Positions 44,189-53,325 of a DNA stretch of 64,000 nt are shown in pieces. The stretch is from NCBI RefSeq assembly GCF_030818775.1, contig NZ_JAUTAU010000001.1:2980001-3044000 (forward strand), in the 5' to 3' direction. The translations under genes and the position numbers were made by a program. The DNA comes from Bacillus sp. SORGH_AS_0510. Lineage in GTDB: Bacteria > Bacillota > Bacilli > Bacillales > Cytobacillaceae. Numbering within the stretch: the first letter of the stretch is position 1; every line of letters starts with the position of its first letter. The notes under the pieces were generated by a model that was not told the DNA's origin, searched no databases, and was given only the letters and a program-made list of their open reading frames with translations.

Positions 44189-45496
44189 ATGACTCGACTT
44201 ACAGATCATTTAATAATCATCTCTTTTGATTGTCTTTCCTCTTTAGATTTTACGATACTTAAAGACCTCCCCCATTTTCAAACGATAGTAACCAACGGGG
44301 CTTATGTTGAAAATGTAGAGACAATCTATCCTTCTGTCACCTATCCTTGTCATGCAACGATCGTAACCGGAAATTATCCTAATCGGCATGGCGTCATTAA
44401 TAATACGCTACTGCAACCAGGCATGGTGTCACCAGATTGGAATTGGTTCCGAAAGTGCATTCGAGGAACTACTTTATATGATGAAGTGAAAAAAGCAAAT
44501 ATGACATCGGCTGCATTATTATGGCCAGTTACCGGGAAAGCAAATATTGACTATAATATGCCCGAAATTTTTGCAAATCGCCCATGGCATAATCAAATTA
44601 TGGTTTCGCTAATGAACGGTACTCCACGTTATCAATTAGAGCTCAATCAGCGATTTGGTCATATCCGAAAGGGGTTAAAACAGCCAGAGCTGGATGACTT
44701 CGTTCTAGAGTCAACCGTCCACACCATTAAAACAAAGAAACCTAATCTATTAATGGTCCACTTTACCGACCTAGATACCCAGCGTCATTTTCATGGTTTT
44801 TCTTCAGAGGAAGCTATGGCTGCCATTCATCGCCATAATGATCGTCTAGGGAGAATCATTGATGCGTTGAAGGAAAGTGGAATCTATGAGAATTCAACGA
44901 TCGTGGCCTTAGGTGACCATAGTGCTTTAGATGAAAATAAGGCTGTTAATTTAAACGTATTGTTCCGGAAGAAGAATCTACTTTCGACTAACTCGAAAGA
45001 GAAAATAATAAATTGGAAGGCATATTGTAAAAGTTGCGATGGCTCTGCATATATTTACATAAAAGATAAAGAAGATGTTACTACCTTTAACGAAGTAAAA
45101 GCTCTTTTAGAAAGGTTGATTCAAGATTCTAATTCAGGAATTGAAAGTATTTTAACAGGAGAACAAGCTGCTGAAAAAGGGGCAGATGGATCCTGTGCGT
45201 TTATGATTGAAGCCGCACGTGGTTTTTATTTTTTAGAAGATTATGAAGGCGAATTTATAAAAACAATTACTCGTGAGGATGCTGCAGCAGATAAAAAGTA
45301 CACCTTAGCCTGTCACGGGTATTCACCACAAAAAGAAAATTACGGTACCATTCTAATGGCATCAGGAAAAGGAATTAAGCCCATTACCCTTCCTTCAATC
45401 CGCCTCATTGATGAAGGCCCAACCTTTGCAAGACTTCTAGGTGTCAGCTTAGGAAATACAGATGGAAGGGTTATCGAAGAACTATTAGCTTTATAA
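44189..45496 (+). CDS. Alkaline phosphatase superfamily phosphodiesterase/pyrophosphatase
   Basis: 435 residues of the type I phosphodiesterase/nucleotide pyrophosphatase (NPP) group. The nucleophile Thr is in the YPSVTYPCHATIVTG segment (about 48-62), metal ligands in MVHFTDLDTQRHFHG, LGDHSALDE and a late ACHGYSP. There is no signal peptide, so it is intracellular. Substrates of this group are phosphodiesters such as nucleotide or glycerophosphodiesters. The next gene, an MFS transporter, starts 13 nt downstream, suggesting one operon. Confidence 0.88.
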   Translation: MTRLTDHLIIISFDCLSSLDFTILKDLPHFQTIVTNGAYVENVETIYPSVTYPCHATIVTGNYPNRHGVINNTLLQPGMVSPDWNWFRKCIRGTTLYDEVKKANMTSAALLWPVTGKANIDYNMPEIFANRPWHNQIMVSLMNGTPRYQLELNQRFGHIRKGLKQPELDDFVLESTVHTIKTKKPNLLMVHFTDLDTQRHFHGFSSEEAMAAIHRHNDRLGRIIDALKESGIYENSTIVALGDHSALDENKAVNLNVLFRKKNLLSTNSKEKIINWKAYCKSCDGSAYIYIKDKEDVTTFNEVKALLERLIQDSNSGIESILTGEQAAEKGADGSCAFMIEAARGFYFLEDYEGEFIKTITREDAAADKKYTLACHGYSPQKENYGTILMASGKGIKPITLPSIRLIDEGPTFARLLGVSLGNTDGRVIEELLAL

Positions 45497-45509
45497 AGGG
45501 GGAAAATGA

Positions 45510-46775
45510 ATGAGTCGGATGTCAAAGCAAGAAAAGAGCTGGGTGTTTTATGATTGGGCAAACTCTGCCTACTCCATCCTGATTACCACAGCCATTTTTC
45601 CGTTATATTTTAAGGCTGCAGCAACTAAAGCAGGTCTTGCAGCCTCCACTTCTACCGCCTATTGGGGTTATGCCAATTCGTTTGCTACACTCCTTATCTC
45701 CCTTTGTGCCCCTATTTTAGGCAGTATTGCAGATTTTAAGGGATATAAGAAGCGGTTTTTTACCTTTTTCTTCGGACTTGGAATTGTATTCACGTTGTTG
45801 TTAGCAGTTGTTCCAAGTAGCCAATGGCTCATTTTATTAATCTGTTATATGTTTACCGTGATAGGATTCGGGGGAACAAATATTTTCTATGATGCGTTTC
45901 TTGTGGACGTCACAACAGAGGAACGGATGAACCAGATTTCATCACGGGGATATGCAATGGGATATATCGGAAGTACAATCCCTTTTATTATCGGTATTGC
46001 ACTAATTCTTTTATCGGATAGAGGCGTTCTGCCTTTAACCGTTTCGGTAGCAAGTCAGGCATCTTTTGCCATCACTGCTTTATGGTGGGGATTGTTTACG
46101 ATTCCCATGATAAAACATGTAAAGCAGGTTTACTATAAGGAACGTGTACCAAATCCTATTTCCAATGGTTTTAAACAACTCTTTGAAACCTTTAAAAAGA
46201 TTAAACTTTACCGGCCATTATTCTTATTTTTAATCGCCTATTTCTTTTACATTGATGGAGTAAATACCATTATCACTATGTCTACCGCCTACGGTTCTGA
46301 TTTGGGCATAGATTCAACCAACCTATTAATTATTTTGTTTGCCACACAAGTTGTCGCTGCACCGTTTGCCGTTTTATATGGAAGACTTGCAGATAAGTTT
46401 AAAAGTAAAACGATGCTGCTCGTAGGAATCTTTGTTTATATCGTCATTTGTACCTATGCATATTTCTTAAAGACGACGTTAGATTTTTGGATTCTTGCGA
46501 TGCTGGTGGCGTCTTCACAGGGTGGGATTCAAGCTCTAAGCCGCTCGTACTTTGCAAAGCTGGTTCCAAAGGAAAGCTCTAATGAGTTCTTTGGTTTCTA
46601 TAGTATTTTTTATAAGTTTGCTGCCATACTAGGACCGTTTTTAGTCGGTTTTACTGCCCAGTTAACAGGGAATACAAATAGCGGCGTGTTCAGTTTGATT
46701 TTGTTATTTATTGTAGGCGGCATCGTACTTTTACGTGTACCGGAAGCTGAAGATGTTTCGAACTCCCCTACTTGA
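45510..46775 (+). CDS. MFS transporter, UMF1/Atg22-like
   Basis: 421 residues, about 12 helices, opening with KSWVFYDWANSAYSILITT, the N-terminal signature of UMF1-family (Atg22-like) transporters. Substrate unknown. It has an AAAGGGGG ribosome site and follows the phosphodiesterase gene by 13 nt, so it may move a substrate or product of that enzyme (inference). A terminator follows. Confidence 0.88.
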   Translation: MSRMSKQEKSWVFYDWANSAYSILITTAIFPLYFKAAATKAGLAASTSTAYWGYANSFATLLISLCAPILGSIADFKGYKKRFFTFFFGLGIVFTLLLAVVPSSQWLILLICYMFTVIGFGGTNIFYDAFLVDVTTEERMNQISSRGYAMGYIGSTIPFIIGIALILLSDRGVLPLTVSVASQASFAITALWWGLFTIPMIKHVKQVYYKERVPNPISNGFKQLFETFKKIKLYRPLFLFLIAYFFYIDGVNTIITMSTAYGSDLGIDSTNLLIILFATQVVAAPFAVLYGRLADKFKSKTMLLVGIFVYIVICTYAYFLKTTLDFWILAMLVASSQGGIQALSRSYFAKLVPKESSNEFFGFYSIFYKFAAILGPFLVGFTAQLTGNTNSGVFSLILLFIVGGIVLLRVPEAEDVSNSPT

Positions 46776-46790
46776 TCTCAAAAAATTTAG

Positions 46791-46823
46791 GACCAGTTTC
46801 CGTTGGGGAACTGGTCTTTCTTT
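46791..46823 (+). terminator. Terminator after the UMF1-like gene
   Basis: GACCAGTT / AACTGGTC stem followed by TTTCTTTC. Confidence 0.85.
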
Positions 46824-46863
46824 CGTATTATATTGGAAGATTAAGGTAAAATATCCAATCCGG

Positions 46864-46881
46864 TGAAAAAATGAGCCAATC
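46864..46881. repeat. AAAAATGAGCCA repeat unit, left of IS copy 2
   Basis: One unit GAAAAAATGAGCCAATC directly before the IS. Four related units follow on its other side. Confidence 0.6.
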
Positions 46882-47018
46882 TGGTCTTCTGTCAAGAAAG
46901 TAGACACTAAAATTTGAGATTTTAAAAGCCATTACCACTACCGCACTTCGCTTGGTCAGGTATTAGAAATAGTCAATCGATAACCTTGATTGACTATTTC
47001 TAATACCAAATGGCTATC

Positions 47019-47867
47019 CTATGAGATATTTTCTACTTTATCTTGGTGGTGATATCTCTCAAATTGATTTGGTGAATAATGCCCTAAAGTCGAGTGTTTT
47101 CGTTTTTCATTATAAAAACCACTAATATAGGAATTAATTGCTTTTATAGCTTCGGCCCTGGTCCTAAAACGCCTTCTGTAAATCAAATCTTTCTTAATTG
47201 TGGCATGGAAGGATTCTATACAAGCATTATCGTAAGGGTCACCTTTTTTGCTCATACTTATATTCATTTTTTGCTCTTTCAAAATATCAATATACTCTTT
47301 AGAACAATACTGGGAACCCCGGTCAGAATGATGAACTATTCCTGTACCGGGCTGTCTTGAAATGATCGCCATCTTTAATGCTTGTATACATAACTCTTTC
47401 CTCATGTGTGAGGCAAGACTCCACCCCACAATTTTTCTGGAGTAAAGGTCCATTACAGAAGATAAATATATCCAGCCTTCTAAAGTCCAAATGTACGTAA
47501 TATCAGATACCCAAACTAGATTAGGTTCTTCTACGTCAAATTGTCGGTTAAGCAGATTAGGATAAATATATAGGTCATGATTGGAATCTGTTGTGACTAC
47601 AAACTTCTCTTTCGACGTTGCCTTTAATCCCATTTCTTTCATCATACGAGCCACGGTTTTTTGTGAAATGATATAACCCCATTCCACAAGGTCAGCGTGA
47701 ACTCTAGGACTTCCATAAGTCCCAAAACTTTCATGAAAGGACTTACTTATTTTCTGTTTGATCTCCGAACGATAGACTTCTTTCTCAGATTGCGGTTGGT
47801 TCTGCTTCTTCAGCCATTTATAATAGCCACTCTTTGAAACGTTTAGAACTTCACACATCTTCTCCAC
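47019..47867 (-). CDS. IS3-family transposase OrfB (DDE integrase), copy 2
   Basis: 282 residues from the first ATG, identical to the OrfB of copy 1, with the DDE triad in VSDITYIW, HHSDRGSQYCS and NACIESFHATIKKDL. The intact frame and identity to copy 1 suggest a recent transposition and a working element. Confidence 0.95.
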   Translation of the reverse strand: MEKMCEVLNVSKSGYYKWLKKQNQPQSEKEVYRSEIKQKISKSFHESFGTYGSPRVHADLVEWGYIISQKTVARMMKEMGLKATSKEKFVVTTDSNHDLYIYPNLLNRQFDVEEPNLVWVSDITYIWTLEGWIYLSSVMDLYSRKIVGWSLASHMRKELCIQALKMAIISRQPGTGIVHHSDRGSQYCSKEYIDILKEQKMNISMSKKGDPYDNACIESFHATIKKDLIYRRRFRTRAEAIKAINSYISGFYNEKRKHSTLGHYSPNQFERYHHQDKVENIS

Positions 47868-47905
47868 AGCGTGCTCATCAGAGTGGGCTTGAATAAAGGT
47901 ATATA

Positions 47906-48199
47906 TTACGCTTGGTTTTTCGTGAAGATGTGCATCGCCTTTTTTAAAATTTCGTTTTCCTCTCTTAACTGTTGTAATTCTTTCTCATGTTGCTTTTTTA
48001 ATTTTTCAAGCTCTTTAGGTGTAATGTATTCCTTACCTTCCTGGCTAACATTTACTTTCTCCTTATACGCTGCCACCCAACGACTAACAGTCTTATAAGA
48101 GATCTCTAATTCCTTAGAAACATCTGTGGCTTTTTTCCCTTCTTCAACAACTAACTTTGAAACATAATCTCTGTACTCTTGAGTATGATGTTTCTTCAT
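47906..48199 (-). CDS. IS3-family transposase OrfA, copy 2
   Basis: 97 residues, identical to OrfA of copy 1: helix-turn-helix at 20-45 and a leucine-rich helix after it. The same A6G slippery run near its end links it by -1 frameshifting to orfB. Confidence 0.93.
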   Translation of the reverse strand: MKKHHTQEYRDYVSKLVVEEGKKATDVSKELEISYKTVSRWVAAYKEKVNVSQEGKEYITPKELEKLKKQHEKELQQLREENEILKKAMHIFTKNQA

Positions 48200-48278
48200 A
48201 TGAACACGTCCTTTTAAATGATGATTGTATTATAAACTAAATCTCATTTATACGTGTCCACTTTTTAGACTAACCTCA

Positions 48279-48365
48279 AATCATCTCGAAAAATAAGCCA
48301 ATGCCTGACAAAAATGAGCCATTCCCTCACCAAAATCAGCCAATACAACCGAAAAATGAGCCATT
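48279..48365. repeat. AAAAATGAGCCA tandem units, right of IS copy 2
   Basis: Four units with spacing about 24 nt: AAAAATAAGCCAAT, AAAAATGAGCCATT, CAAAATCAGCCAAT and AAAAATGAGCCATT, ending at the tatD stop. A related unit is at about 56055. Confidence 0.7.
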
Positions 48366-48369
48366 CACC

Positions 48370-49140
48370 TTAAATCGCATAAAAATCTCTTGTGTTTTGG
48401 AGTAGGATATCGCCAACTTCAGTTGACTTACGATTTTTTATAGAAGCAATTTTACTAATCGAATGTTGCATCATATTGGGATGAGTCATTTGCCCAAGAA
48501 ATGGGCCTTTAAAACGCCAAGGACCATCTGTTTCGACCATTAGTCTCTCTATTGGAACATTAACCACTATATCTTGAATCTCTTTTTTGTATACAACATC
48601 AGGTGTAACTGAAATAAAATATCCATTTCTCATCATTCTTGTTATCGTTTTGCGATCCCCTTTAAACCAATGAAAATGGGCTTTTCCGATTGAATGCTTT
48701 TCTAATAAATCGCAAACTACAGACGCATCCTCATACACCGCATGTAGCACAATCGGTTTGTCATTTTTCTTTGCTAATTTAATAAAAGCCTCTACAAACT
48801 CCACATATTGTTCATATTGACTAGAAGTGATTTTATTGTCAAGACGTTGATAATAAGGAAGTCCTACTTCTCCAATCGCAACCATTTCATCCCGATGGGC
48901 ATCAATCCATGTAAAAAGGTCACTTTTTTCTTCATCTGTAGGAAGAGGCTGTTCCGGGTGAAAACCAAACGCCGGTTTCACTTTATGGAAGGTTTGTGAT
49001 AATTGAAGATTTCTTTTACACGATGTAAGATGATTCGAAACGGTAACAAGTGCATCAATGGATTGAGAGTCTTCCATTAAAGTAGTTAATTCCTGCTCAC
49101 TATACTGATCTAAATGAATATGTGCATCTATCATTCTCAA
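48370..49140 (-). CDS. TatD-family metal-dependent hydrolase
   Basis: About 256 residues from a TTG start at 49140, chosen because AAAGGAG is nine bases upstream; longer frames to 49185 lack spacing. TatD signatures: DAHIHLDQ (first HxH), GEVGLPYY, LHAVYED, HFHWFKGD and ETDGPW. TatD enzymes are deoxyribonucleases or related amidohydrolases with a TIM barrel. No tat genes are nearby. Confidence 0.85.
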   Translation of the reverse strand: MRMIDAHIHLDQYSEQELTTLMEDSQSIDALVTVSNHLTSCKRNLQLSQTFHKVKPAFGFHPEQPLPTDEEKSDLFTWIDAHRDEMVAIGEVGLPYYQRLDNKITSSQYEQYVEFVEAFIKLAKKNDKPIVLHAVYEDASVVCDLLEKHSIGKAHFHWFKGDRKTITRMMRNGYFISVTPDVVYKKEIQDIVVNVPIERLMVETDGPWRFKGPFLGQMTHPNMMQHSISKIASIKNRKSTEVGDILLQNTRDFYAI

Positions 49141-49183
49141 TATTGCCATCTCCTTTTGGAAACGTTCATTATTAAAATAATAC

Positions 49184-49217
49184 AAAAAAGCACCTGGGCT
49201 CCCAAACCCAAGTGCTT
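49184..49217 (-). terminator. Terminator after copZ
   Basis: GCACTTGGG / CCCAGGTGC stem with a T-run on the minus strand. Confidence 0.85.
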
Positions 49218-49226
49218 CATCAAATA

Positions 49227-49433
49227 TTATTTTACATCATAACCTTGATCATCAATTGTTTCTTTAATCGTGCTAAGAGTAACCACGCTAGGATCAAATT
49301 CCACATCTACTTGACCTTTATCAAGTTTTACATCGACTTTCTTAACGCCCTGAAGTCCGCCTACACTTCCCTCAACCGCTTTAACACAATGACCACATGA
49401 CATTCCGCTTACATTTAAAGTTACTTGTTCCAT
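49227..49433 (-). CDS. copZ: Copper chaperone CopZ
   Basis: 68-residue HMA-domain protein with the Cu(I) motif Cys13-Gly-His-Cys16 (GMSCGHC). It shuttles Cu(I) to CopA and buffers the cytosol. It follows csoR by 13 nt and ends in a terminator. In this strain copA lies upstream of the csoR-copZ pair, the reverse of the usual csoR-copZ-copA order. Confidence 0.95.
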   Translation of the reverse strand: MEQVTLNVSGMSCGHCVKAVEGSVGGLQGVKKVDVKLDKGQVDVEFDPSVVTLSTIKETIDDQGYDVK

Positions 49434-49446
49434 GATATATTTCCTC

Positions 49447-49791
49447 CTATTTTTTCATTAATTTTTGAATCGTAACTAAAACTTCATCCACGACCTCGAA
49501 ATCGCCTTCTTGAATTCTCTCTACTACGCAGCTTTTCATATGTCCTTCAAGTAAGACTTTAGCCACACTATTTAAGGCGGATTGAGTCGCAGAAATCTGA
49601 GTAATCACATCATCACAGTACGTATCTTTTTCAATTAAGCCTTTAATCCCACGGATTTGGCCTTCAATTCGATTCAATCTAGTCACAAGGTTGCTTTTCA
49701 CTTTATCTGAATGATGACTCTTTCGATGACTGCCTTCGTGATCGCAGCATGACTCATCGATCATCTCTTCCAGTTCATGTTCATTGGACAT
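49447..49791 (-). CDS. csoR: Copper-sensing repressor CsoR
   Basis: 114-residue helical-bundle repressor of the CsoR/RcnR family. Cu(I) ligands are in place: Cys59 (TYCDD), His84 and Cys88 (GHMKSC), with the same 25- and 4-residue spacing as B. subtilis CsoR. The extra Cys/His-rich N-terminus (about residues 1-30) is longer than usual. It represses its own unit and copA until copper binds. An operator-like box lies just upstream. Confidence 0.95.
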   Translation of the reverse strand: MSNEHELEEMIDESCCDHEGSHRKSHHSDKVKSNLVTRLNRIEGQIRGIKGLIEKDTYCDDVITQISATQSALNSVAKVLLEGHMKSCVVERIQEGDFEVVDEVLVTIQKLMKK

Positions 49792-49823
49792 CTATTTGCC
49801 CCCTTTTTTGAATACATTATATC

Positions 49824-49838
49824 ATACCCCCGTATAGT
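49824..49838. promoter_or_regulatory. CsoR operator-like box upstream of csoR
   Basis: The minus strand reads ACTATACGGGGGTAT, close to the B. subtilis CsoR box with its GGGGGTAT half. It sits about 35 nt upstream of the csoR start. Confidence 0.65.
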
Positions 49839-49889
49839 AATGCGACGGGCGTAAATTAACATCTTTTCAAACTTATTGGCTTTTCTCAA

Positions 49890-50720
49890 CTATTTAATTT
49901 CAATAACATATGAAAACACTCTTACTTTTCCATCTTGTTTAAACTCAGCCCATATTTTGTATTTTCCCGGTTGGTCAAACTGTGTCTCAAAGACTGGTTT
50001 GGTTTCATTTTGCGGGTGCACATGCAAGTATTCGTTAGCTGTTTCATTTAAGATTACCACATGTCCTGCTGCACCTAGATAAGGTTCCAATGAGGTTTCA
50101 TCCACCTTGAATGAAAGTATGACAGACCTTTTTGCTTCAAAAGAACTAACTTCCATTTCCGCCGTTTTTCCATCTATGGTTTTTACGAAATTCTCATCAA
50201 CTTTAAGTTGGTTATGGCTATGCGAATCCTGCTGTTCTCCTACTGTAAAAGCCACTGGTGTTACATGGTAGTTTAGTTTTTCTGGCTTTATGTCGATAAA
50301 CGCCTTATAAGCTCCATCCAGTAATTCCTGAGAAAGTTCAAACTTACCTGCACCAACTTTTTCAGGATGTAAGTGTAAATATTGATCTAAATGTTCATCC
50401 ACTATGATTAAGTGAAGGAGTTTCTCATGATTTACCACAAGATCATCGACAGGTTTGCCATTTGCGTCCTTCAGAACAATGGTTATTTTTCCATCCTTAT
50501 ATAAGAAGGTCGTTTCCACCTCACTTGTTTTCACCTCACCTCCCTCATGCTCATGTCCCCCTTCCTTCTCTTTATGACCATGGCCTTCTGTATTTGCCAT
50601 TGTTTCATGGCTGTTTGTTTCACTATGATCCACGTCTTTATCAGAAAATTTGTCATATGCCGTATAGGCACCAATGACGACCAATAGATACACAATGGCG
50701 GATATTACCCACTTTTTCAT
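49890..50720 (-). CDS. Membrane-anchored His-rich copper-linked protein (YtkA/FixH-like)
   Basis: 276 residues from the ATG at 50720 (AGGAGCGG ribosome site). An N-terminal membrane anchor (about 8-25) is followed by a His-rich stretch (about 30-65, HGHKEKEGGHEHEGG) and then two related beta-sandwich domains with HLH segments (DQYLHLHPEK and EYLHVHPQNE). Directly after copA, so it is likely to bind extracytoplasmic copper or assist export; the function is inferred. The longer frame to 50738 overlaps the copA end. Confidence 0.8.
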   Translation of the reverse strand: MKKWVISAIVYLLVVIGAYTAYDKFSDKDVDHSETNSHETMANTEGHGHKEKEGGHEHEGGEVKTSEVETTFLYKDGKITIVLKDANGKPVDDLVVNHEKLLHLIIVDEHLDQYLHLHPEKVGAGKFELSQELLDGAYKAFIDIKPEKLNYHVTPVAFTVGEQQDSHSHNQLKVDENFVKTIDGKTAEMEVSSFEAKRSVILSFKVDETSLEPYLGAAGHVVILNETANEYLHVHPQNETKPVFETQFDQPGKYKIWAEFKQDGKVRVFSYVIEIK

Positions 50721-50730
50721 AGAACCGCTC

Positions 50731-53160
50731 CTATTCATGATTATTTAATTTTACTCGCTGCAATCTGAGCGCATTTAATACAACCGATACAGAACTAAAT
50801 GCCATTGCAGCTCCTGCCAGCCAAGGGGCCAAGAATCCAAATGCTGCGACTGGAATTCCTAACGTATTATAGCCAAAGGCCCAAAATAGATTTTGTTTAA
50901 TATTTCGGATGGTTTTCTTACTCATGTCGATGGCATCTGCAATACTATTTAAATCGCCTCGCATTAATGTGATATCAGCTGCTTCCATCGCTACATCTGT
51001 CCCGGTACCGATTGCCATGCCAATATCTGCAATCGCCAAGGCTGGCGCATCATTGATTCCATCACCAACCATCGCTACACGTTTACCTTGGTTTTGAAGC
51101 TTCTTCACTTCATCAGCTTTTCCTTCTGGTAAAACTTCTGCCACCACTGCATCAACACCTACTTCATCCGCAATGGCTTTTGCTGTTCGTGCATTATCAC
51201 CTGTCATCATGATGACTTCAAGGCCCATATCTTTTAATTTCTGAATTGCTGATTTTGACGTTTCTTTTACCGTATCAGCCACAGCAACAATTCCTGCAAA
51301 ATGATGATCGATTGCCACTAACATCGCTGTTTTTCCGTTTTCCTCAAGAGCTTCCATCTTGAGCTCAGATGACTGGAAAGTAACAGCGTATTTGTTCATT
51401 AATTTTCGTGTCCCAATTAATAACTCTTTACCGTCAATCGTAGCTCTTATTCCATAACCAGGAATAGCTTCAAATTCTTCAGCAGTTAATAGATCAATAC
51501 CTCTTTCTTTTATGCCCTTTACAATTGCCTCTGCTAATGGGTGCTCAGATTGTTTCTCAGCAGTACCTACCAATTGTAAAAATGCTGTTTCCTTAAGATC
51601 AGCTGTTACGATTATATCAGTTAGTTCTGGTTTCCCATTTGTAACCGTACCTGTTTTATCTAAAACAACAGTAGTAATTCGGTGTGCTCTTTCAAGGTGC
51701 TCTCCGCCCTTAAATAAAATTCCAGCTTCGGCTGCACGTCCGGAGCCCGCCATGATAGAGGTTGGTGTCGCCAAACCTAATGCACATGGACAAGCAATAA
51801 CAAGAACAGCGATCATTTTTTCTAAGGCTTCAGCGAAATTCCCAGGACTCACTACGAAAAACCACACCAAGAACGTTATTACGGCAACCCCAACAACAAT
51901 AGGAACAAATATTCCTGAGATTTGGTCTGCCATGCGTTGGATTGGGGCCTTTGATCCTTGCGCTTCTTCAACCACTTTAATAATTTGTGCAAGGGCCGTA
52001 TCCCGTCCAACCTTTGTTGCCTTTATTTTTAGAAAGCCATTTTTGTTGATCGTAGCACCGATAACTGGATCCCCAATGGTTTTATCCACTGGGACACTTT
52101 CTCCTGTCAGCATGGACTCATCCAATGCGGAGCGTCCTTCGATTATTTCTCCATCGACCGGTACCTTTTCACCTGGCTTTACCAATATGATGTCTCCGAC
52201 CACCACTTCTTCTAAAGTAACTTCAAGTTCTTTACCCTCTCTGACTACTGTCGCCGTTTTGGCTTGAAGACCCATTAGTTTCTTGATTGCTTCAGAGGAA
52301 CGACCTTTGGCCCGGGCCTCAAACAATTTACCTAAAAGAATCAAAGTTATTAATACCGCGCTTGTTTCAAAGTACAAGTCAAACATCATCTGTCCGGACC
52401 CAATAGCGGAAATAATGATATAGAGACTGTAAAAATACGCAGCGGACGTTCCAAGCGCAACTAGCACATCCATATTGGCACTACCATTTCGAAGTGCCTT
52501 AAATGCTCCTACATAAAATTGCTTTCCAACAATGAATTGAACTGGAGTTGCGAGTGCCAATTGGACCCAAGGATTCATCAGCATGTCAGGTAGATAAATA
52601 AAGGATGTGAACTCAAAATGATTAACCATTGCCCATAATAGCGGAAAGGCAAGAATGAGTGAAAAGAGAAACTTTCCTTTTTGTTTTTCCATTTCTTTTA
52701 CACGATGGTCGACCGATTCTTCTGTTGTTTCTTGTTTGACCTTAGCTTCGTAACCTAGTTTCTCTACGCCTTTGATCATTTCTTGGATGGTGATTTGAGA
52801 TGAGTTAAACTCCACACTAGCCGTTTCGAGTGCAAAATTAACGGTTGCTTTGTTAACTCCGTCAAGTTTGTTTAGCCCCTTCTCAATTCTTGCAGCACAG
52901 GCTGCACAGGTCATACCCATTAAATCAAGTTCGACCTTCTCTGATAAGACACCATATCCAAGGTCATTCACTTTCTTCGTAAAATCGGTCACATTCGTTA
53001 CAACTGGATCATATTTTATCGTGGCTTTTTCAAGGGCTAAGTTCACATTAGCTGTTTCTACCCCTTCAAGTTTATTTAAGCCTTTCTCAATTCGAATGGC
53101 ACAGGCTGCACAGGTCATCCCGGTTATTGGTAGTTGTATTTCTTTTGTTGCGGTGCTCAT
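50731..53160 (-). CDS. copA: Cu(I)-exporting P1B-type ATPase CopA
   Basis: 809 residues. Two N-terminal HMA domains have Cu-binding CAAC at 17-20 and 85-88. Then eight helices, the transmembrane CPC motif ([10 protein letters not shown]), the phosphorylation site DKTGTVTNG, the [12 protein letters not shown]-binding motif and [10 protein letters not shown]. This is the standard CopA layout; it exports Cu(I). It overlaps the ribosome-site region of the His-rich partner, so they form an operon under the upstream CsoR-like box. Confidence 0.97.
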   Translation of the reverse strand: MSTATKEIQLPITGMTCAACAIRIEKGLNKLEGVETANVNLALEKATIKYDPVVTNVTDFTKKVNDLGYGVLSEKVELDLMGMTCAACAARIEKGLNKLDGVNKATVNFALETASVEFNSSQITIQEMIKGVEKLGYEAKVKQETTEESVDHRVKEMEKQKGKFLFSLILAFPLLWAMVNHFEFTSFIYLPDMLMNPWVQLALATPVQFIVGKQFYVGAFKALRNGSANMDVLVALGTSAAYFYSLYIIISAIGSGQMMFDLYFETSAVLITLILLGKLFEARAKGRSSEAIKKLMGLQAKTATVVREGKELEVTLEEVVVGDIILVKPGEKVPVDGEIIEGRSALDESMLTGESVPVDKTIGDPVIGATINKNGFLKIKATKVGRDTALAQIIKVVEEAQGSKAPIQRMADQISGIFVPIVVGVAVITFLVWFFVVSPGNFAEALEKMIAVLVIACPCALGLATPTSIMAGSGRAAEAGILFKGGEHLERAHRITTVVLDKTGTVTNGKPELTDIIVTADLKETAFLQLVGTAEKQSEHPLAEAIVKGIKERGIDLLTAEEFEAIPGYGIRATIDGKELLIGTRKLMNKYAVTFQSSELKMEALEENGKTAMLVAIDHHFAGIVAVADTVKETSKSAIQKLKDMGLEVIMMTGDNARTAKAIADEVGVDAVVAEVLPEGKADEVKKLQNQGKRVAMVGDGINDAPALAIADIGMAIGTGTDVAMEAADITLMRGDLNSIADAIDMSKKTIRNIKQNLFWAFGYNTLGIPVAAFGFLAPWLAGAAMAFSSVSVVLNALRLQRVKLNNHE

Positions 53161-53231
53161 GTTCCTTCCTCCTATCTATATCAAACAATAGTTTTTCAAT
53201 TCCTTGAAATGGAAATATATCTTATGCTTTT

Positions 53232-53256
53232 ATACTATACCCCCCTACCCTATAAT
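53232..53256. promoter_or_regulatory. CsoR operator-like box upstream of copA
   Basis: The minus strand reads TATAGGGTAGGGGGGTATAG, matching the GGGGGTAT core of CsoR boxes, about 70 nt upstream of copA. It resembles the box at 49824. Confidence 0.65.
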
Positions 53257-53282
53257 GTCAACAAAAAAACAAATTTTATTTA

Positions 53283-53315
53283 TTAATTTATAAAAAAAGC
53301 CTCCATTGGATTGGA
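53283..53315 (-). terminator. Terminator after the LysM/SH3 gene
   Basis: AAGCCTCCA / TGGAGGCTT stem with a T-run on the minus strand. Confidence 0.85.
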
Positions 53316-53325
53316 GGCTTAATTC

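Larger units (their letters stand above)
46882..48278 (-). mobile_element. IS3-family (IS150-type) insertion sequence, copy 2
   Basis: 1397 bp, the same length and ends as copy 1 (29414-30810), read on the minus strand. It differs from copy 1 by two bases near the right end (GGTAATGGC versus GGTTTTGGC). Flanks are AATC and AATC, a 4-bp target duplication. It lies within a short-unit repeat array. Confidence 0.95.

Noticed and set aside
30810..46882. Inversion of the 16 kb between the two IS copies
   Set aside because: Both copies keep matching target duplications and the 52-nt register continues across copy 1, so the present order is the original one.
51512..52267. 251-codon plus-strand frame opposite copA
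   Set aside because: Antisense shadow of a strongly conserved ATPase gene, with no ribosome site.
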